A stretch of DNA of 64,000 bases from Reyranella sp. (GTDB taxonomy: Bacteria; Pseudomonadota; Alphaproteobacteria; Reyranellales; Reyranellaceae): NCBI RefSeq assembly GCF_004297265.1, contig NZ_SCUT01000047.1:48437-112436 (forward strand). Reading direction: 5' to 3'. The notes beneath the pieces were generated by a model. The model did no database searches. It saw only the letters and a program-made list of their open reading frames with translations, and was not told where the DNA came from. Positions 53,724-64,000 of the stretch are shown in pieces (the first letter of the stretch is position 1; each line of letters begins with the position of its first letter). A program made the position numbers and the translations under genes.

Positions 53724-56700
53724 ATGACACCAACAACCCGCAAGCGTCTCCTGATCGGCGGCGGCGGCATCGTCGCGCTACTGGTCGTTGCGCTCGTGGC
53801 CTTGCCCGCCCTGATCGACGTCAATTCCTACAAGCCGCTGATCGTCTCGCAGGTGAAGACGGCCACCGGCCGCGACCTGGTGATCGACGGGCCGATCTCG
53901 CTGTCGCTGCTGCCGACGCCGACCGTCTCGGTGACGGGCGTGAAGTTCTTCAACGTGCCCGGCTCCAAGAACGCCAACATGGTCGAGGTGAAGTCGGTCA
54001 CCGTGAAGCCGTCGCTGCTCGCCCTGCTGGGGGGCAGCATCGAAGTCAGCGAGGTGACGCTGGTCGAACCCAAGATCGTGCTGGAGATCAACGCCGAGGG
54101 TAAGCCGAACTGGGAGTTTGCGCCGTCGGTCGCCGAAGCGAAGCCCGCGGCCCCCAAGCCCAGCGCGCCGCGGCCGCTATCGCTCGGCCAGCTCACCATC
54201 GACAATGGCACGCTGATCTTCAGCGATTCCAAGGCGGGCCTCTCGGTGGTCGCCGACAAGGCGAATTTCACCGCTTCGATCGGCTCGCTCGACGGTCCCT
54301 ATTCGCTGGCGGGAGACGCCTCGATTAACGGGGCGCCGCTCAGGCTCGACCTCGCCGTCGGCGCGCGCGGCGCCAATGGCCACACCGCCGACCTCGCCCT
54401 GCAGGCGGGCGGCGGCAAGCTCGGGTTCAAGGGCACGCTGAGCGAACTCGGCGCGGCCGCGAAGATTTCCGGCGTGGCTTCCGCCTCGGCCGAATCGCTC
54501 ACCGCCTTCGTCGGCACGCTGGTGAAGCTCGCCGGCCAGCCCGAGCCCGTGCTGCCGGCCCTGCTCGCCGGCAAGTTCAGCTTTGATGGCGCCGTCGACG
54601 TGTCCCAGACGGCATTCGCCGCGCGCGATTTCAAGATCGCCCTGGGGCAGGACAGCGGCTCGGGATCACTTTCGCTCACGCTGAAGCCCAGACTCGCCGT
54701 CGAGGGCAAGCTCGCCGTGCCGAAGCTCGATCTCGACCGATGGCTGGTCACGCTGCAGGAAACTGCGCCCGCAGCGGCGCCTGCTGCTTCCACCGCTGCT
54801 CCCGCGACGACGTCGCAGAGCTTCCTGAGTGATCTCACCGCCAAAGTCGCCATCGAAGTCGGCGAGGTGATCTACAACAAGCAGCCGGTCCGCAACGTCG
54901 TGCTGGAGATCGATGCAAAGGGCGGCGCCGTGGCGGTGCCGAAGCTCACGGCCACGCTGCCGGGCGACATGGTCCTGCAGGCGCAATCGACCCTGACGGG
55001 CGATACGGCGCGGCCGGGCGTCACCGGCCAGTTCAGCATGGTCGGGCCGAAGCTGCGCGAAACGCTGTCCTGGCTCGCCGTCGATCTTTCCTCGGTGCCG
55101 CCGTCCAAACTGCAGAAGCTCAGCCTGCGCGGCCGCATGTCCTCGACCGGTGGCAACGTCCAGGTGAGCGATGCCCTCTTCGAGCTCGACGACCTCAAGG
55201 GCAGCGGTGGCGTGACGGTCACCTTCACTGTGCCGTTGTCGATCGTGACCAGCGTGAACGTCGACACGCTCGACCTCGATTCCTTCCTCGTCCCGGTGGC
55301 GGCGCAGCACAAGCCGGCTGCGGCGGGTGCCTCGACGCCGCCAGCGGCGCCCGCTGTGGCCGGTCCGTCGGTCGGTCTCAAGGCCAAGGTGGCGAAGCTC
55401 ATCTACAACAAGGAGACGATCCAGGGCGTCGATGTCGACGTGGCGCTGCAGGGCAGCACCTTGCGGCTGAACGACGTCAAGGTTTCGAACCTCGGGGGCG
55501 CCCGTCTGGCGGTGCGCGGCACCGTCGCCAACTATTCGGCGGTGCAGCCGCGGGCCGACATCGCCTTCAACTTCGAGGCGCCCGACATGAGCCGCGTGCT
55601 CAAGGTCGCCGGCACTACCGGGCCGTCCGATCTCGGCGCGGTGAGTGCGAGCGGCGGCGTCGCCGGCACGATCGAGCAGCTCACCCTGCGCGATTTGTCC
55701 GTCAATGCGATGGGCCAGGCCGTGAAGGCCACCGGTACGCTGGCGCTGCCGGGTGCGTCCAAGGGCGCGCCGCAGTCGGCCTCCTACAAGGGCAACCTGG
55801 TGCTGAACGGCCAGTCGGTCGACGGGTCGATCGATGCCCGCCTGACCGGCCGCACGACGGTCAATGCCGACCTGCGTGCCAACGTGCTCGACCTCGACCG
55901 GATTGGCGGCAGCGGCGGTGGAGCCCCGGCACGACCGGCCGCCCGGGGACAGGCGGCCGCCAAGCCGATCGACACGGCGCCGCTGCGCAGCATGGACGGT
56001 TCCCTGAAGCTGGTGGCCGCCACTCTGGTCAGTTCGCCCCTGCGCATCGGCAATGCCGACCTTTCGGCCTCGCTCAAGGACGGCGTTCTGACGATCCAGC
56101 ACTTCAAGGGCTCGCTCTATGGCGGCTCGCTGGCGCTCGCCGGCACCGTCGACGCCACCCGGCCGGCGCTCTCCGTGGACTTCAAGGGCGATGCCAACAG
56201 CATCATCCTGGGCGAGATGCTGCGCAGCACCTCCGGCTCCAACCAGTTCGGCAGCGCCATCAAGGTGACGGTCGACGGCAAGCTGAATGCCAACGGCATC
56301 ACCGTGCGCGGCGCCGGTACGACCGCCGACCAGATCAGGGCTTCGATGGCGGGGGGCGCCCAGCTGAGCGGGCACGTCTTCATCGGTGCCGACCGGGCCC
56401 TGCAGATGCTGGGCTCGATGGCGGCGGGCGCCGCCAGCACGGTGATCGACCAGACCCTGGGCAATGTCCTGGGCGCCGTCGGCCAGCGCGGGATGTCGCC
56501 GACCAGCATGCTGAACGCGATCTCGCTGGTGTTGAATCGCTTCGTCAACCACGACAGCCCGATCTCGGGCCATGTCGACTTCGCGGGGGGCGTGCTGACC
56601 GACAGGGGGCTGAGCGTCCAGGGCAATCGCGCCACGGCCCGGATCTCCACGCGCACCAATCTCGGCGCCTCGACCACCGACACGACGGTCAATTTCTACA

Positions 56701-56921
56701 TCGCCGAGGACGGGTCGGCGCCCTACCTGATCACGACCGCGCGCGGCTCCATGTCTTCGCCGTCGCTCAACGTCACGCGCGGCAGCGCCAAGGATCCGCC
56801 GGGCATGACCAGCACCCTGCCCGGGGCGCAGCAGCTGCAGCAGCTCGAGCAGACGATTCTCCCGGGGCAGCCGCGCTCGCTGATCCCCAACATTCCGATC
56901 CCCAATATTTTCGGCCGTTAG
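53724..56921 (+). CDS. AsmA-family inner-membrane/periplasmic protein
   Basis: 1065 residues. One N-terminal membrane helix (LLIGGGGIVALLVVALVALPALI) anchors a long beta-rich periplasmic part. The AsmA N-terminal domain (SYKPLIVSQVKTATGRDLVIDG) is at residues 30-210 and the AsmA C-terminal domain at about 780-1000. Three low-complexity Ala/Pro linkers (around 145, 350, 535) divide it. AsmA-like proteins are thought to bridge membranes for phospholipid transport. Confidence 0.92.
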   Translation: MTPTTRKRLLIGGGGIVALLVVALVALPALIDVNSYKPLIVSQVKTATGRDLVIDGPISLSLLPTPTVSVTGVKFFNVPGSKNANMVEVKSVTVKPSLLALLGGSIEVSEVTLVEPKIVLEINAEGKPNWEFAPSVAEAKPAAPKPSAPRPLSLGQLTIDNGTLIFSDSKAGLSVVADKANFTASIGSLDGPYSLAGDASINGAPLRLDLAVGARGANGHTADLALQAGGGKLGFKGTLSELGAAAKISGVASASAESLTAFVGTLVKLAGQPEPVLPALLAGKFSFDGAVDVSQTAFAARDFKIALGQDSGSGSLSLTLKPRLAVEGKLAVPKLDLDRWLVTLQETAPAAAPAASTAAPATTSQSFLSDLTAKVAIEVGEVIYNKQPVRNVVLEIDAKGGAVAVPKLTATLPGDMVLQAQSTLTGDTARPGVTGQFSMVGPKLRETLSWLAVDLSSVPPSKLQKLSLRGRMSSTGGNVQVSDALFELDDLKGSGGVTVTFTVPLSIVTSVNVDTLDLDSFLVPVAAQHKPAAAGASTPPAAPAVAGPSVGLKAKVAKLIYNKETIQGVDVDVALQGSTLRLNDVKVSNLGGARLAVRGTVANYSAVQPRADIAFNFEAPDMSRVLKVAGTTGPSDLGAVSASGGVAGTIEQLTLRDLSVNAMGQAVKATGTLALPGASKGAPQSASYKGNLVLNGQSVDGSIDARLTGRTTVNADLRANVLDLDRIGGSGGGAPARPAARGQAAAKPIDTAPLRSMDGSLKLVAATLVSSPLRIGNADLSASLKDGVLTIQHFKGSLYGGSLALAGTVDATRPALSVDFKGDANSIILGEMLRSTSGSNQFGSAIKVTVDGKLNANGITVRGAGTTADQIRASMAGGAQLSGHVFIGADRALQMLGSMAAGAASTVIDQTLGNVLGAVGQRGMSPTSMLNAISLVLNRFVNHDSPISGHVDFAGGVLTDRGLSVQGNRATARISTRTNLGASTTDTTVNFYIAEDGSAPYLITTARGSMSSPSLNVTRGSAKDPPGMTSTLPGAQQLQQLEQTILPGQPRSLIPNIPIPNIFGR

Positions 56922-56929
56922 GAGTTCCC

Positions 56930-57760
56930 GTGCTTGATCGTCTGAAGTCCGTGCTGAAGGCACGGTTCGGTTCCGCGCCCGCACTGTCGAAGGCCCCGAA
57001 GGGGGTGGAGGTCCTGGTGGAAATGGCCAACCGGCGGGTGGTGCGGCGCTATTCCGACAAGCCGCTCGATCCGGCGCTGCTCGACACGCTCTGCGCCGTG
57101 GCCCTGTCGGCGCCGTCCAAGAGCGACCTGCAGCAGGCCGACATCGTGATCGTCACCGACAAGATGCAGCGGGAGAAGCTTCAGGCCCTGATCCCCGAGA
57201 ACCCGTGGGCCGCCGCCGGCCCGGCCTTGCTGGTCTTCTGCGGCAACAATCGCCGGCACCGGCTGCTGTTCGACTGGCGCGGCCGGCCCTTCGTGAACGA
57301 CCATCTCGACCCGTTCTTCAATGCTGCCGTCGATGCCGGCATCGTGCTCGCGACCTTCATCGCCGCGGCCGACCGGGTGGGGCTCGGGACCTGCCCGATC
57401 AGCCAGATCCGCAACCAGGCGGGTCGCGTCTCCGAGGTGCTCGGCCTGCCGCAGCATGTCTTCCCGGTGGCCGGGCTGGGCGTCGGCTGGCCGTCCTTCG
57501 AGGGCGTGATGAGCCCGCGCCTGGGCCTCGACGTGTCGATTCATCGCGACCGCTATGACGAGACAGGCCTCAAGGAGAAGGTCGAGGCCTACGACCGGCG
57601 GCGCAACGAGACCCAGCCCTACAAATCCCAGCGCTTCGTGGAGAAATTCGGCGAGGCCCCGGCCTACGGCTGGTCCGAGGACAAGGCGCGGCAATATTCG
57701 GTGCCGGAGCGCGCCGATTTCGGTGCATTCGTGCGTGCGAAGGGCTTCAATCTCGACTGA
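56930..57760 (+). CDS. Nitroreductase-family flavoprotein
   Basis: 276 residues. FMN-binding elements VEMANRRVVRRYSDKPLDPALLDTL, ALSAPSKSDLQQADIVIV and GLGTCPISQIRNQAGRVSEVLGLP point to the NfsA/FRP-like group. It probably reduces quinones or nitro compounds with NAD(P)H. Starts 8 bases after asmA, and its last 14 bases overlap the convergent RHH gene. Confidence 0.92.
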   Translation: MLDRLKSVLKARFGSAPALSKAPKGVEVLVEMANRRVVRRYSDKPLDPALLDTLCAVALSAPSKSDLQQADIVIVTDKMQREKLQALIPENPWAAAGPALLVFCGNNRRHRLLFDWRGRPFVNDHLDPFFNAAVDAGIVLATFIAAADRVGLGTCPISQIRNQAGRVSEVLGLPQHVFPVAGLGVGWPSFEGVMSPRLGLDVSIHRDRYDETGLKEKVEAYDRRRNETQPYKSQRFVEKFGEAPAYGWSEDKARQYSVPERADFGAFVRAKGFNLD

Positions 57761-57971
57761 TCGTGCGTTGCTTCAGTTCGTGCAGCACGTAAAGCCGCAG
57801 CGCGCTCGACAGGTTGGTCTGCTCCTGCGTCCGGCCGCGGTCGATCTCGGCCACCAGGGCGTTGAGCGACAGGCCGCGTGCCTGTGACAGGGCTGAAAGC
57901 TCGGTCCAGAAGGCATCTTCCAGCGAGATGCTGGTACGGTGGCCGTCGATCGTGACCGAGCGTTTACGCAT
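57747..57971 (-). CDS. Ribbon-helix-helix domain protein (RHH_4)
   Basis: 74 residues from ATG 57971. KRSVTIDGHRTSISLEDAFWTELSALSQARGLSLNALVAEID is the RHH_4 pattern: one beta strand then two helices. These small alphaproteobacterial proteins are presumed DNA-binding dimers. Divergent from typA by 116 bases. Confidence 0.9.
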   Translation of the reverse strand: MRKRSVTIDGHRTSISLEDAFWTELSALSQARGLSLNALVAEIDRGRTQEQTNLSSALRLYVLHELKQRTISRD

Positions 57972-58087
57972 GACGGGACTGTGGCAGCAGGCCCCGGCAG
58001 CGGCAACACGCCCTCTCATGTTGCCTTGCCGCCGTCACAGAGCGTGCGTATAAGCGCGCCCAACCAACCCCCTCCGGACACATCATT

Positions 58088-59917
58088 ATGGATATCCGTA
58101 ACGTCGCGATCATCGCGCACGTCGACCATGGCAAGACCACACTGGTCGATTGCCTGCTGAAGCAGAGCGGCACCTTCCGCGAGAATCAGCAGGTGGCCGA
58201 GCGCGCCATGGATTCGAACGACCTCGAACGCGAACGGGGTATCACCATCCTCGCCAAGGCGACCTCGGTCGAGTGGCACGGCACCCGTATCAACATCGTC
58301 GACACGCCGGGCCACGCCGACTTCGGCGGCGAGGTCGAGCGCATCCTGTCGATGGTCGACGGCGTGGTGCTGCTGGTCGACGCGGCCGAAGGGCCGCTAC
58401 CGCAGACCAAGTTCGTGCTGGGCAAGGCGCTGCGCCTCGGCCTCAAGCCGATCGTGCTGATCAACAAGGTCGACCGCTCCGACGCGCGCGCCCACGAGGT
58501 GCACGACGAGGTGTTCGATCTCTTCTCCGCGCTCGAGGCCTCCGACGAGCAGCTCGACTTCCCGACGCTCTTCGCCTCGGCCCGCCAGGGCTGGGCTGCG
58601 ACCTCGCTCGAGGCCGAGCACACGGACATGACGCCGCTGTTCGAGCTGCTGGTGAACCACGTGCCGGCGCCGAAGATCGATCCGGATCCGGCCTTCCGCA
58701 TGCTGGTGACGACGCTCGAAGCCGACAACTTCCTCGGCCGCATCCTCACCGGCCGCATCCTGTCGGGCTCGATCAAGCCCAACTCGATGGTCAAGGCGCT
58801 GGCTCGCGACGGCAAGGAACTCGAGCAGACGCGCATCACGCGCATCCTGGCGTTCCGTGGCCTGGAGCGCGTGGCGCTCGACTCGGCCGACGCGGGCGAC
58901 ATCGTGGCCATCGCCGGCATGAAGGTCGCCACCGTGGCCGACACGATCGGCGACCTGACGATCTCGGAGCCGATCACCTCGCAGCCGATTGATCCGCCGA
59001 CGCTGGCGATGACCTTCATGGTCAACGACTCGCCGCTGGCCGGCCGGGAAGGCGACAAGGTCACGACCCGCATGATCCGCGCCCGCCTGATGCGCGAGGC
59101 CGAGGGCAACGTCGCCATCCGCGTCACCGACACCGAGAACGCCGATTCCTACGAGGTCGCCGGTCGCGGCGAACTGCAGCTCGGCGTGCTGATCGAGACG
59201 ATGCGCCGCGAGGGCTTCGAGCTCGCCGTCGGCCGTCCCAAGGTGCTGTTCAAGACCGACCCGGTCACTGGCCAGCGTCTGGAGCCGATCGAGGAAGTCG
59301 TGATCGACGTCGACGATGCCTATACCGGCGCCGTCGTCGAACAGATTTCGCTGCGCAAGGGCGAGCTTCAGGACATGCGGCCGTCGGGCGCCGGCAAGAC
59401 CCGCCTGGTGTTCTACGCCCCGTCGCGCGGCCTGATCGGCTATCATGGCGAATTCCTGACCGACACCCGCGGCACCGGCGTGATGAATCGCCTGTTCCAC
59501 GAATACGGCGCCTATCGCGGCCCGATCGCCGGCCGGCGCAACGGTGCGCTGATCGCCAACGAAGAGGGCACGTCGGTCGCCTATGCGATGTGGAAGCTGG
59601 AGGATCGCGGCCCGATGTTCATCGAGCCCGGCGTGCCCGTCTACATGGGCATGATCATCGGCGAGCACAGCCGCGGCACTGATCTCGAGATCAACGTGCT
59701 GAAGGGCAAGCAGCTCACCAACATCCGCGCGGCGGGCAAGGACGAGGCGGTCCGCCTCACGCCGCCACGCAAGATGTCCCTCGAGCAGGCGATCGCGTAT
59801 ATCGAAGAAGACGAACTGGTCGAGATCACCCCGAAATCGATCCGGCTGCGCAAGCGCTTCCTCAATGCCGAGGACCGCAAGCGGGCCAAGAAGCAGGCCG
59901 CTGCGGCGGCGGAGTAA
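58088..59917 (+). CDS. typA: Ribosome-associated GTPase TypA/BipA
   Basis: 609 residues, full length. G1 [16 protein letters not shown] (G2), [14 protein letters not shown] (G3), NKVDR (G4), then EF-G-like domains III and V and the TypA-specific C-terminus ([52 protein letters not shown]). Needed for ribosome assembly at low temperature and stress. Followed by the DUF6481 gene 10 bases on. Confidence 0.96.
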   Translation: MDIRNVAIIAHVDHGKTTLVDCLLKQSGTFRENQQVAERAMDSNDLERERGITILAKATSVEWHGTRINIVDTPGHADFGGEVERILSMVDGVVLLVDAAEGPLPQTKFVLGKALRLGLKPIVLINKVDRSDARAHEVHDEVFDLFSALEASDEQLDFPTLFASARQGWAATSLEAEHTDMTPLFELLVNHVPAPKIDPDPAFRMLVTTLEADNFLGRILTGRILSGSIKPNSMVKALARDGKELEQTRITRILAFRGLERVALDSADAGDIVAIAGMKVATVADTIGDLTISEPITSQPIDPPTLAMTFMVNDSPLAGREGDKVTTRMIRARLMREAEGNVAIRVTDTENADSYEVAGRGELQLGVLIETMRREGFELAVGRPKVLFKTDPVTGQRLEPIEEVVIDVDDAYTGAVVEQISLRKGELQDMRPSGAGKTRLVFYAPSRGLIGYHGEFLTDTRGTGVMNRLFHEYGAYRGPIAGRRNGALIANEEGTSVAYAMWKLEDRGPMFIEPGVPVYMGMIIGEHSRGTDLEINVLKGKQLTNIRAAGKDEAVRLTPPRKMSLEQAIAYIEEDELVEITPKSIRLRKRFLNAEDRKRAKKQAAAAAE

Positions 59918-59927
59918 AGACCAGGAC

Positions 59928-60329
59928 ATGAGCGGCAGGAACGTGGATTTCGGCGATCGCCTGGCGACCGCCGCGGCGGCCAAGCAGGCCTTGCTCGAGA
60001 AGGCCAAGGCCAAGGCCAACGATCCGGAACTCCTCAAGAAGCAGGCCGAGCGGGCCGCCCTCGCGGCCGCCCGCGAGGCGCGCGAGAACGAGCGCCGGGA
60101 AGCCAAGCGGGCGGAAGAGGCGAGGATCGCCGCCGAGCGCGAAGCCGCACGGATCGCCGCGGAGGAGGCGGCTGCAGCCGCCGCCGCCGAAGCCGCTGCT
60201 GCGGCAGCAGCCGAAGAGGCCGAACGTGCCGCCCGCCGCAAGGCCAAGCCGGTCCTCACCGAGGCCGAGCAGAAGGCCGCCCGCGACGCCCGCTACGCCG
60301 CCCGCAAGGCCCGCAAGGGCAAGCGTTAG
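59928..60329 (+). CDS. DUF6481 family coiled-coil protein
   Basis: 133 residues, mostly Ala, Glu, Lys and Arg, predicted as one long helix or coiled coil from about residue 12 to 105. The N-terminus (FGDRLATAAAAKQALLEKAKAK) and the C-terminal LTEAEQKAARDARYAARKARKGK match DUF6481. No cysteines. Function unknown. A short perfect palindrome at 60347-60365 follows the stop. Confidence 0.82.
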   Translation: MSGRNVDFGDRLATAAAAKQALLEKAKAKANDPELLKKQAERAALAAAREARENERREAKRAEEARIAAEREAARIAAEEAAAAAAAEAAAAAAAEEAERAARRKAKPVLTEAEQKAARDARYAARKARKGKR

Positions 60330-60824
60330 GTCTATGACCCCTCCGTCGGCGTAAGACGCCGACACCTCCTTGCCCTGCTCTGCGATCACCACCAGTGAGT
60401 CGCCGCAGCGGTAGCGGCCCTCGCCCACGCGCTCGAACTGCATGGCGTGCGTCCAGAACCGGTCGTGGGCGGCAGGATCGTTGACCCGGAGCCGGATCGC
60501 GATGCCCTCGACGCCGTTCCGGCCCTTCGGCACCAGCGTCACCTGGTTGCCGTCCGGATCTGCGAGCGGTTGCGGCGCCGTAAGTCCCTCGCGCGCGATC
60601 TCGAGGCCGATGATGCCCGAGGGCGGCACGTCGGGCAGGGGCCCGCGCGCATGGTTCATCTTCAGGATCGAGCCGTTCATGTGGTGGCGATGCTGCTGCA
60701 TGCCGCCGCCCAGCTTGCCCATGTGGTCGTAAGGCAAGCCGACCGTCCGCTGCCAGAAGGCGAGCTGTGCGTCGCGCGTGTTGGAGAAGAGGCCGACGTC
60801 GAGATGCTGCTTGGCGAGGTTCAT
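60330..60824 (-). pseudogene. VOC-family protein, C-terminal half missing
   Basis: The first 160 residues are a good glyoxalase/bleomycin-resistance (VOC) protein: KQHLDVGLFSNTRDAQLAFWQ, GLPYDHMGKLGGGMQQHRHHMNGSILKMNHA and PLADPDGNQVTLVPKG, then the start of the second repeat (IRLRVNDPAAHDRFW, FERVGEGRYRCGDSLVV). After ASYADGG, near 60345, similarity stops and the frame runs into antisense of the DUF6481 gene, open down to 59862. The rest of the second VOC repeat, about 80 residues, is absent. A deletion or rearrangement is the simplest reading. Confidence 0.75.
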
Positions 60825-60960
60825 GCGGCCAGTTTAGCGCGGGATGGGACACAAATCTTACAAAGCCCGCCACGACGAGGCTGCAGAGCGGACCTAGAAC
60901 GGGCGGGGTTAAGCACCGGCCGCTGGCGAGCCGCCGGTGGGACGTGGGAAGGGACTTTCG

Positions 60961-61443
60961 ATGATTCGTGCCATGATCGGCACGGTGGCCGTGCTGGCCG
61001 GCTTCGCCGTCGTCGAGCGTTCGGTCGACGCGAGCACCGGTCGGGACGCATCGTGCACGCCGACCGATGCTCATGTCCTGCTGCCACGGGGCGAGACCGT
61101 GCCGGTGCGGGCCGAGCCGACGCTGGACTCGCCCGCCATCGGGACGCTTCAGGGCCATGCTGTGGTCAGCGTCCTTGGCGGCCAGGGCGGCTGGGCGCGC
61201 ATCGCAGTGGGCGCCGAACCCTATGGGTGGGTACAGGCCGATCGGCTGGGGATCGACGCCAGGTCGGGCAGTGCGCTCTACAGCCGGCCAGGACCCTTGG
61301 GCCAGAACCTCGCGACCCTGGACGGCGACACGGCCAGGTTCCGCCTCCTCGGATGCCGCGGAACCCGGCTGCAGGTCATCGATGCGCGCAACGGCGTCGT
61401 GTGGATCGACCAGCGACGTCGTCAAGAAATACAAACGAAATAA
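60961..61443 (+). CDS. Exported SH3-like domain protein
   Basis: 160 residues from ATG 60961, preceded by GGGAAGGGA. Signal-like helix (IRAMIGTVAVLAGFAVVE), then a bacterial SH3 unit (RGETVPVRAEPTLDSPAIGTLQGHAVVSVLGGQGGWARIAV ... YGWVQADRL) and possibly a second beta unit. Such domains bind peptidoglycan or act in envelope complexes. Function unknown. Confidence 0.82.
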   Translation: MIRAMIGTVAVLAGFAVVERSVDASTGRDASCTPTDAHVLLPRGETVPVRAEPTLDSPAIGTLQGHAVVSVLGGQGGWARIAVGAEPYGWVQADRLGIDARSGSALYSRPGPLGQNLATLDGDTARFRLLGCRGTRLQVIDARNGVVWIDQRRRQEIQTK

Positions 61444-61470
61444 ACGAAACATACGCAACAGACGAAACGA

Positions 61471-61498
61471 AAAACCCCGGGACGATTCCCGGGGTTTT
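61471..61498. terminator. Bidirectional rho-independent terminator
   Basis: A 12-base-pair stem (61471-61482 with 61487-61498) with a CGAT loop lies between the convergent SH3-like and fumarase genes. On the minus strand it is followed by TTTTTCGTTTCG, on the plus strand by TTTT within the stem, so it suits both directions and the fumarase transcript best. Confidence 0.9.
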
Positions 61499-61537
61499 GG
61501 CGGCATGGGTCGTGCGAGGATGACGGATCGCTGACGA

Positions 61538-63154
<1,617 letters not shown>

Positions 63155-63221
63155 GCGTCTTCTCTCCTGGCGACCCTGTCGGGGCGCCGGTTTCCTGCCG
63201 CAGCCGGGGCGCGGCGTCTAC

Positions 63222-63782
63222 CTACTTCTTTCGGAAGCTGTCGAGCTTGACGACCTTGGAGGCCGCGTCCTCGGACTTGGGCGCTTCGGCCGTCGCTGCC
63301 TCGCCGTCGGCCTCCGTTGTCTCGCCTTCCTGAACGGGCGGCGCCGGCCGCTTCTCGGGCACGGGCAGCGGGGTCGGCGTGGCAGCGCTTTCCGGCTTGT
63401 CGGCGGAAACTTTCTCTCCCGTGGCCTTGTCGCGGCGGTCGAACTGCAGACCGAAGCGCACCGACGGATCGACGAAGGCCGAGAGCGCAGCGAACGGGAC
63501 CTTTATGCGCTCCTGCTGCTTGTTGAAGCTGACCGTCACCTCGAAATCCGTGTCGCCGATGATCAGGTCCCAGTACTGGTGCTGGAGGACGATCGTCATC
63601 TCTTCGGGATACTTGGCGCGCAGATATTCGGGCAGTTCAACGCCGGGATCGCCGCTGCGAAAGCTGATGTAGAAATGGTGCGAGCCCGGAAGGCCCGTTT
63701 CCGCGACCTGAGTCAGCACGCGCCGCACGACGCTGCGCAGCGCATCGTCGACGAGAGCGTCGTAGTGAAAGCGATCGTTCAT
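63222..63782 (-). CDS. sspB: ClpXP adaptor SspB (alpha type)
   Basis: 186 residues from ATG 63782. The SspB fold fills residues 1-115 (FHYDALVDDALRSVVRRVL, FYISFRSGDPGVELPEYLRAKYPEEMTIVLQHQYWDLIIGDTDFEVTVSFN, KVPFAALSAFVDPSVRFGLQF). A long flexible linker leads to a C-terminal ClpX-binding tail (SKVVKLDSFRKK). SspB delivers ssrA-tagged proteins to ClpXP. An upstream in-frame start exists but adds residues unlike the family. It lies about 110 bases downstream of the tmRNA gene. Confidence 0.92.
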   Translation of the reverse strand: MNDRFHYDALVDDALRSVVRRVLTQVAETGLPGSHHFYISFRSGDPGVELPEYLRAKYPEEMTIVLQHQYWDLIIGDTDFEVTVSFNKQQERIKVPFAALSAFVDPSVRFGLQFDRRDKATGEKVSADKPESAATPTPLPVPEKRPAPPVQEGETTEADGEAATAEAPKSEDAASKVVKLDSFRKK

Positions 63783-63888
63783 GGCCTGTCGGAAATTTCG
63801 TGAAAGCATCGACCCGCCTTGCCGGAGAGTCAACGATGGCAATAGCCCTCAATCGACGGGAAAGAAAGTGGGATGCCCGCAAGGAAAG

Positions 63889-64000
63889 TGGGGGGCTTCT
63901 GTTGCCCGGTGCCCCCCGGACCGCGCTTACGTCCGCTGTTTAGGCGGCAGCAGCGAGTGTAACGGTGTTATCGTTAGCACTTGTGAATGGCCCGTCACGG
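63889..64000 (-). ncRNA. ssrA: tmRNA (ssrA), tag-coding piece, 5' part beyond window
   Basis: On the minus strand, 63978 down to 63943 encodes the tag ANDNTVTLAAAA, followed by TAA at 63942-63940. It is preceded by the usual untranslated lead-in (CACAAGT before GCT AAC). Downstream is a 7-base-pair G/C hairpin (63890-63896 with 63911-63917) followed on the minus strand by a T-rich stretch, acting as pseudoknot or terminator. The tRNA-like parts must lie to the right of the window. Such a gene ending soon after the tag fits the permuted two-piece tmRNA of alphaproteobacteria. Confidence 0.85.

Noticed and set aside
54666..56984. 772-codon open frame antisense to AsmA
   Set aside because: Arg/Gly/His-rich, no motif, exactly mirrors the AsmA gene's codon structure.
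58397..60259. 620-codon open frame antisense to typA and the DUF6481 gene
   Set aside because: Ala/Ser/Arg-rich translation without motifs; typA is certain on the other strand.
63862..63897. Direct repeat of a GAAAGTGGG-type unit as a mobile-element or CRISPR trace
   Set aside because: Only two copies about 20 bases apart, next to the tmRNA 3' hairpin; too short and too few for an array.

Overview
High-GC, densely packed chromosomal DNA from an alphaproteobacterium. The main evidence is the window's right end, which carries the tag-coding piece of a tmRNA on the minus strand in the layout expected of the permuted two-piece alphaproteobacterial ssrA, next to an SspB-alpha adaptor gene. Other support is the repertoire: solitary Bug/TAXI binding proteins, CaiB/BaiF transferases, DUF1254, DUF3297, DUF4169, DUF6481 and many ATGA-type gene overlaps. 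A Reyranella-like member of the Rhodospirillales is my guess, not a demonstrated assignment.

Layout. 1-1984: ketone-body/PHB-type operon (patatin, acetoacetate decarboxylase, SDR). 2149-11531: a lasso-peptide RiPP cluster, the most interesting part of the window. A minus-strand operon reads HPr-kinase-like kinase, B2 protease, C cyclase, B1 RRE, A precursor, nucleotidyltransferase. Divergent from it are two PhyH-type Fe(II)/2OG oxygenases. Facing those is a minus-strand pair of ABC exporter and fucosyltransferase-like glycosyltransferase. 11602-17711: flavin oxidoreductase, LolA, acetyltransferase, acyl-CoA synthetase, DMT exporter, SDR. 17734-21364: small exported proteins and a rhodanese-ChrB/ChrA chromate module. 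21370-26624: solitary binding proteins, MscS channel, CBS protein, a CusF-like protein lacking metal ligands, pterin dehydratase. 26706-31985: dipeptide-type ABC importer. 32122-36232: zincin, exported SOD, DUF1254, an atypical Mug-like glycosylase, Bug protein. 36387-42982: acyl-CoA dehydrogenases, two CoA-transferases, sirtuin, phosphatase. 42966-47224: dimethylformamidase-like protein divergent from a Bug/phosphotriesterase-like pair. 47377-51857: ThpR, arylesterase, ABC ATPase/permease. 51992-60329: Bax-inhibitor-1, HxlR regulator, AsmA, nitroreductase, TypA, DUF6481. 60330-64000: truncated VOC gene, SH3-like exported protein, class I fumarase, SspB, ssrA.

The lasso cluster is unusual for combining a C-terminal-Ser-type kinase, a nucleotidyltransferase, two 2OG oxygenases and a glycosyltransferase with one short, cationic precursor that ends in serine. 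Core function (A, B1, B2, C, exporter) is well supported. The role of each tailoring enzyme is inference. No stretch longer than 300 bases lacks a gene. I see no rRNA, tRNA, CRISPR array or insertion sequence.
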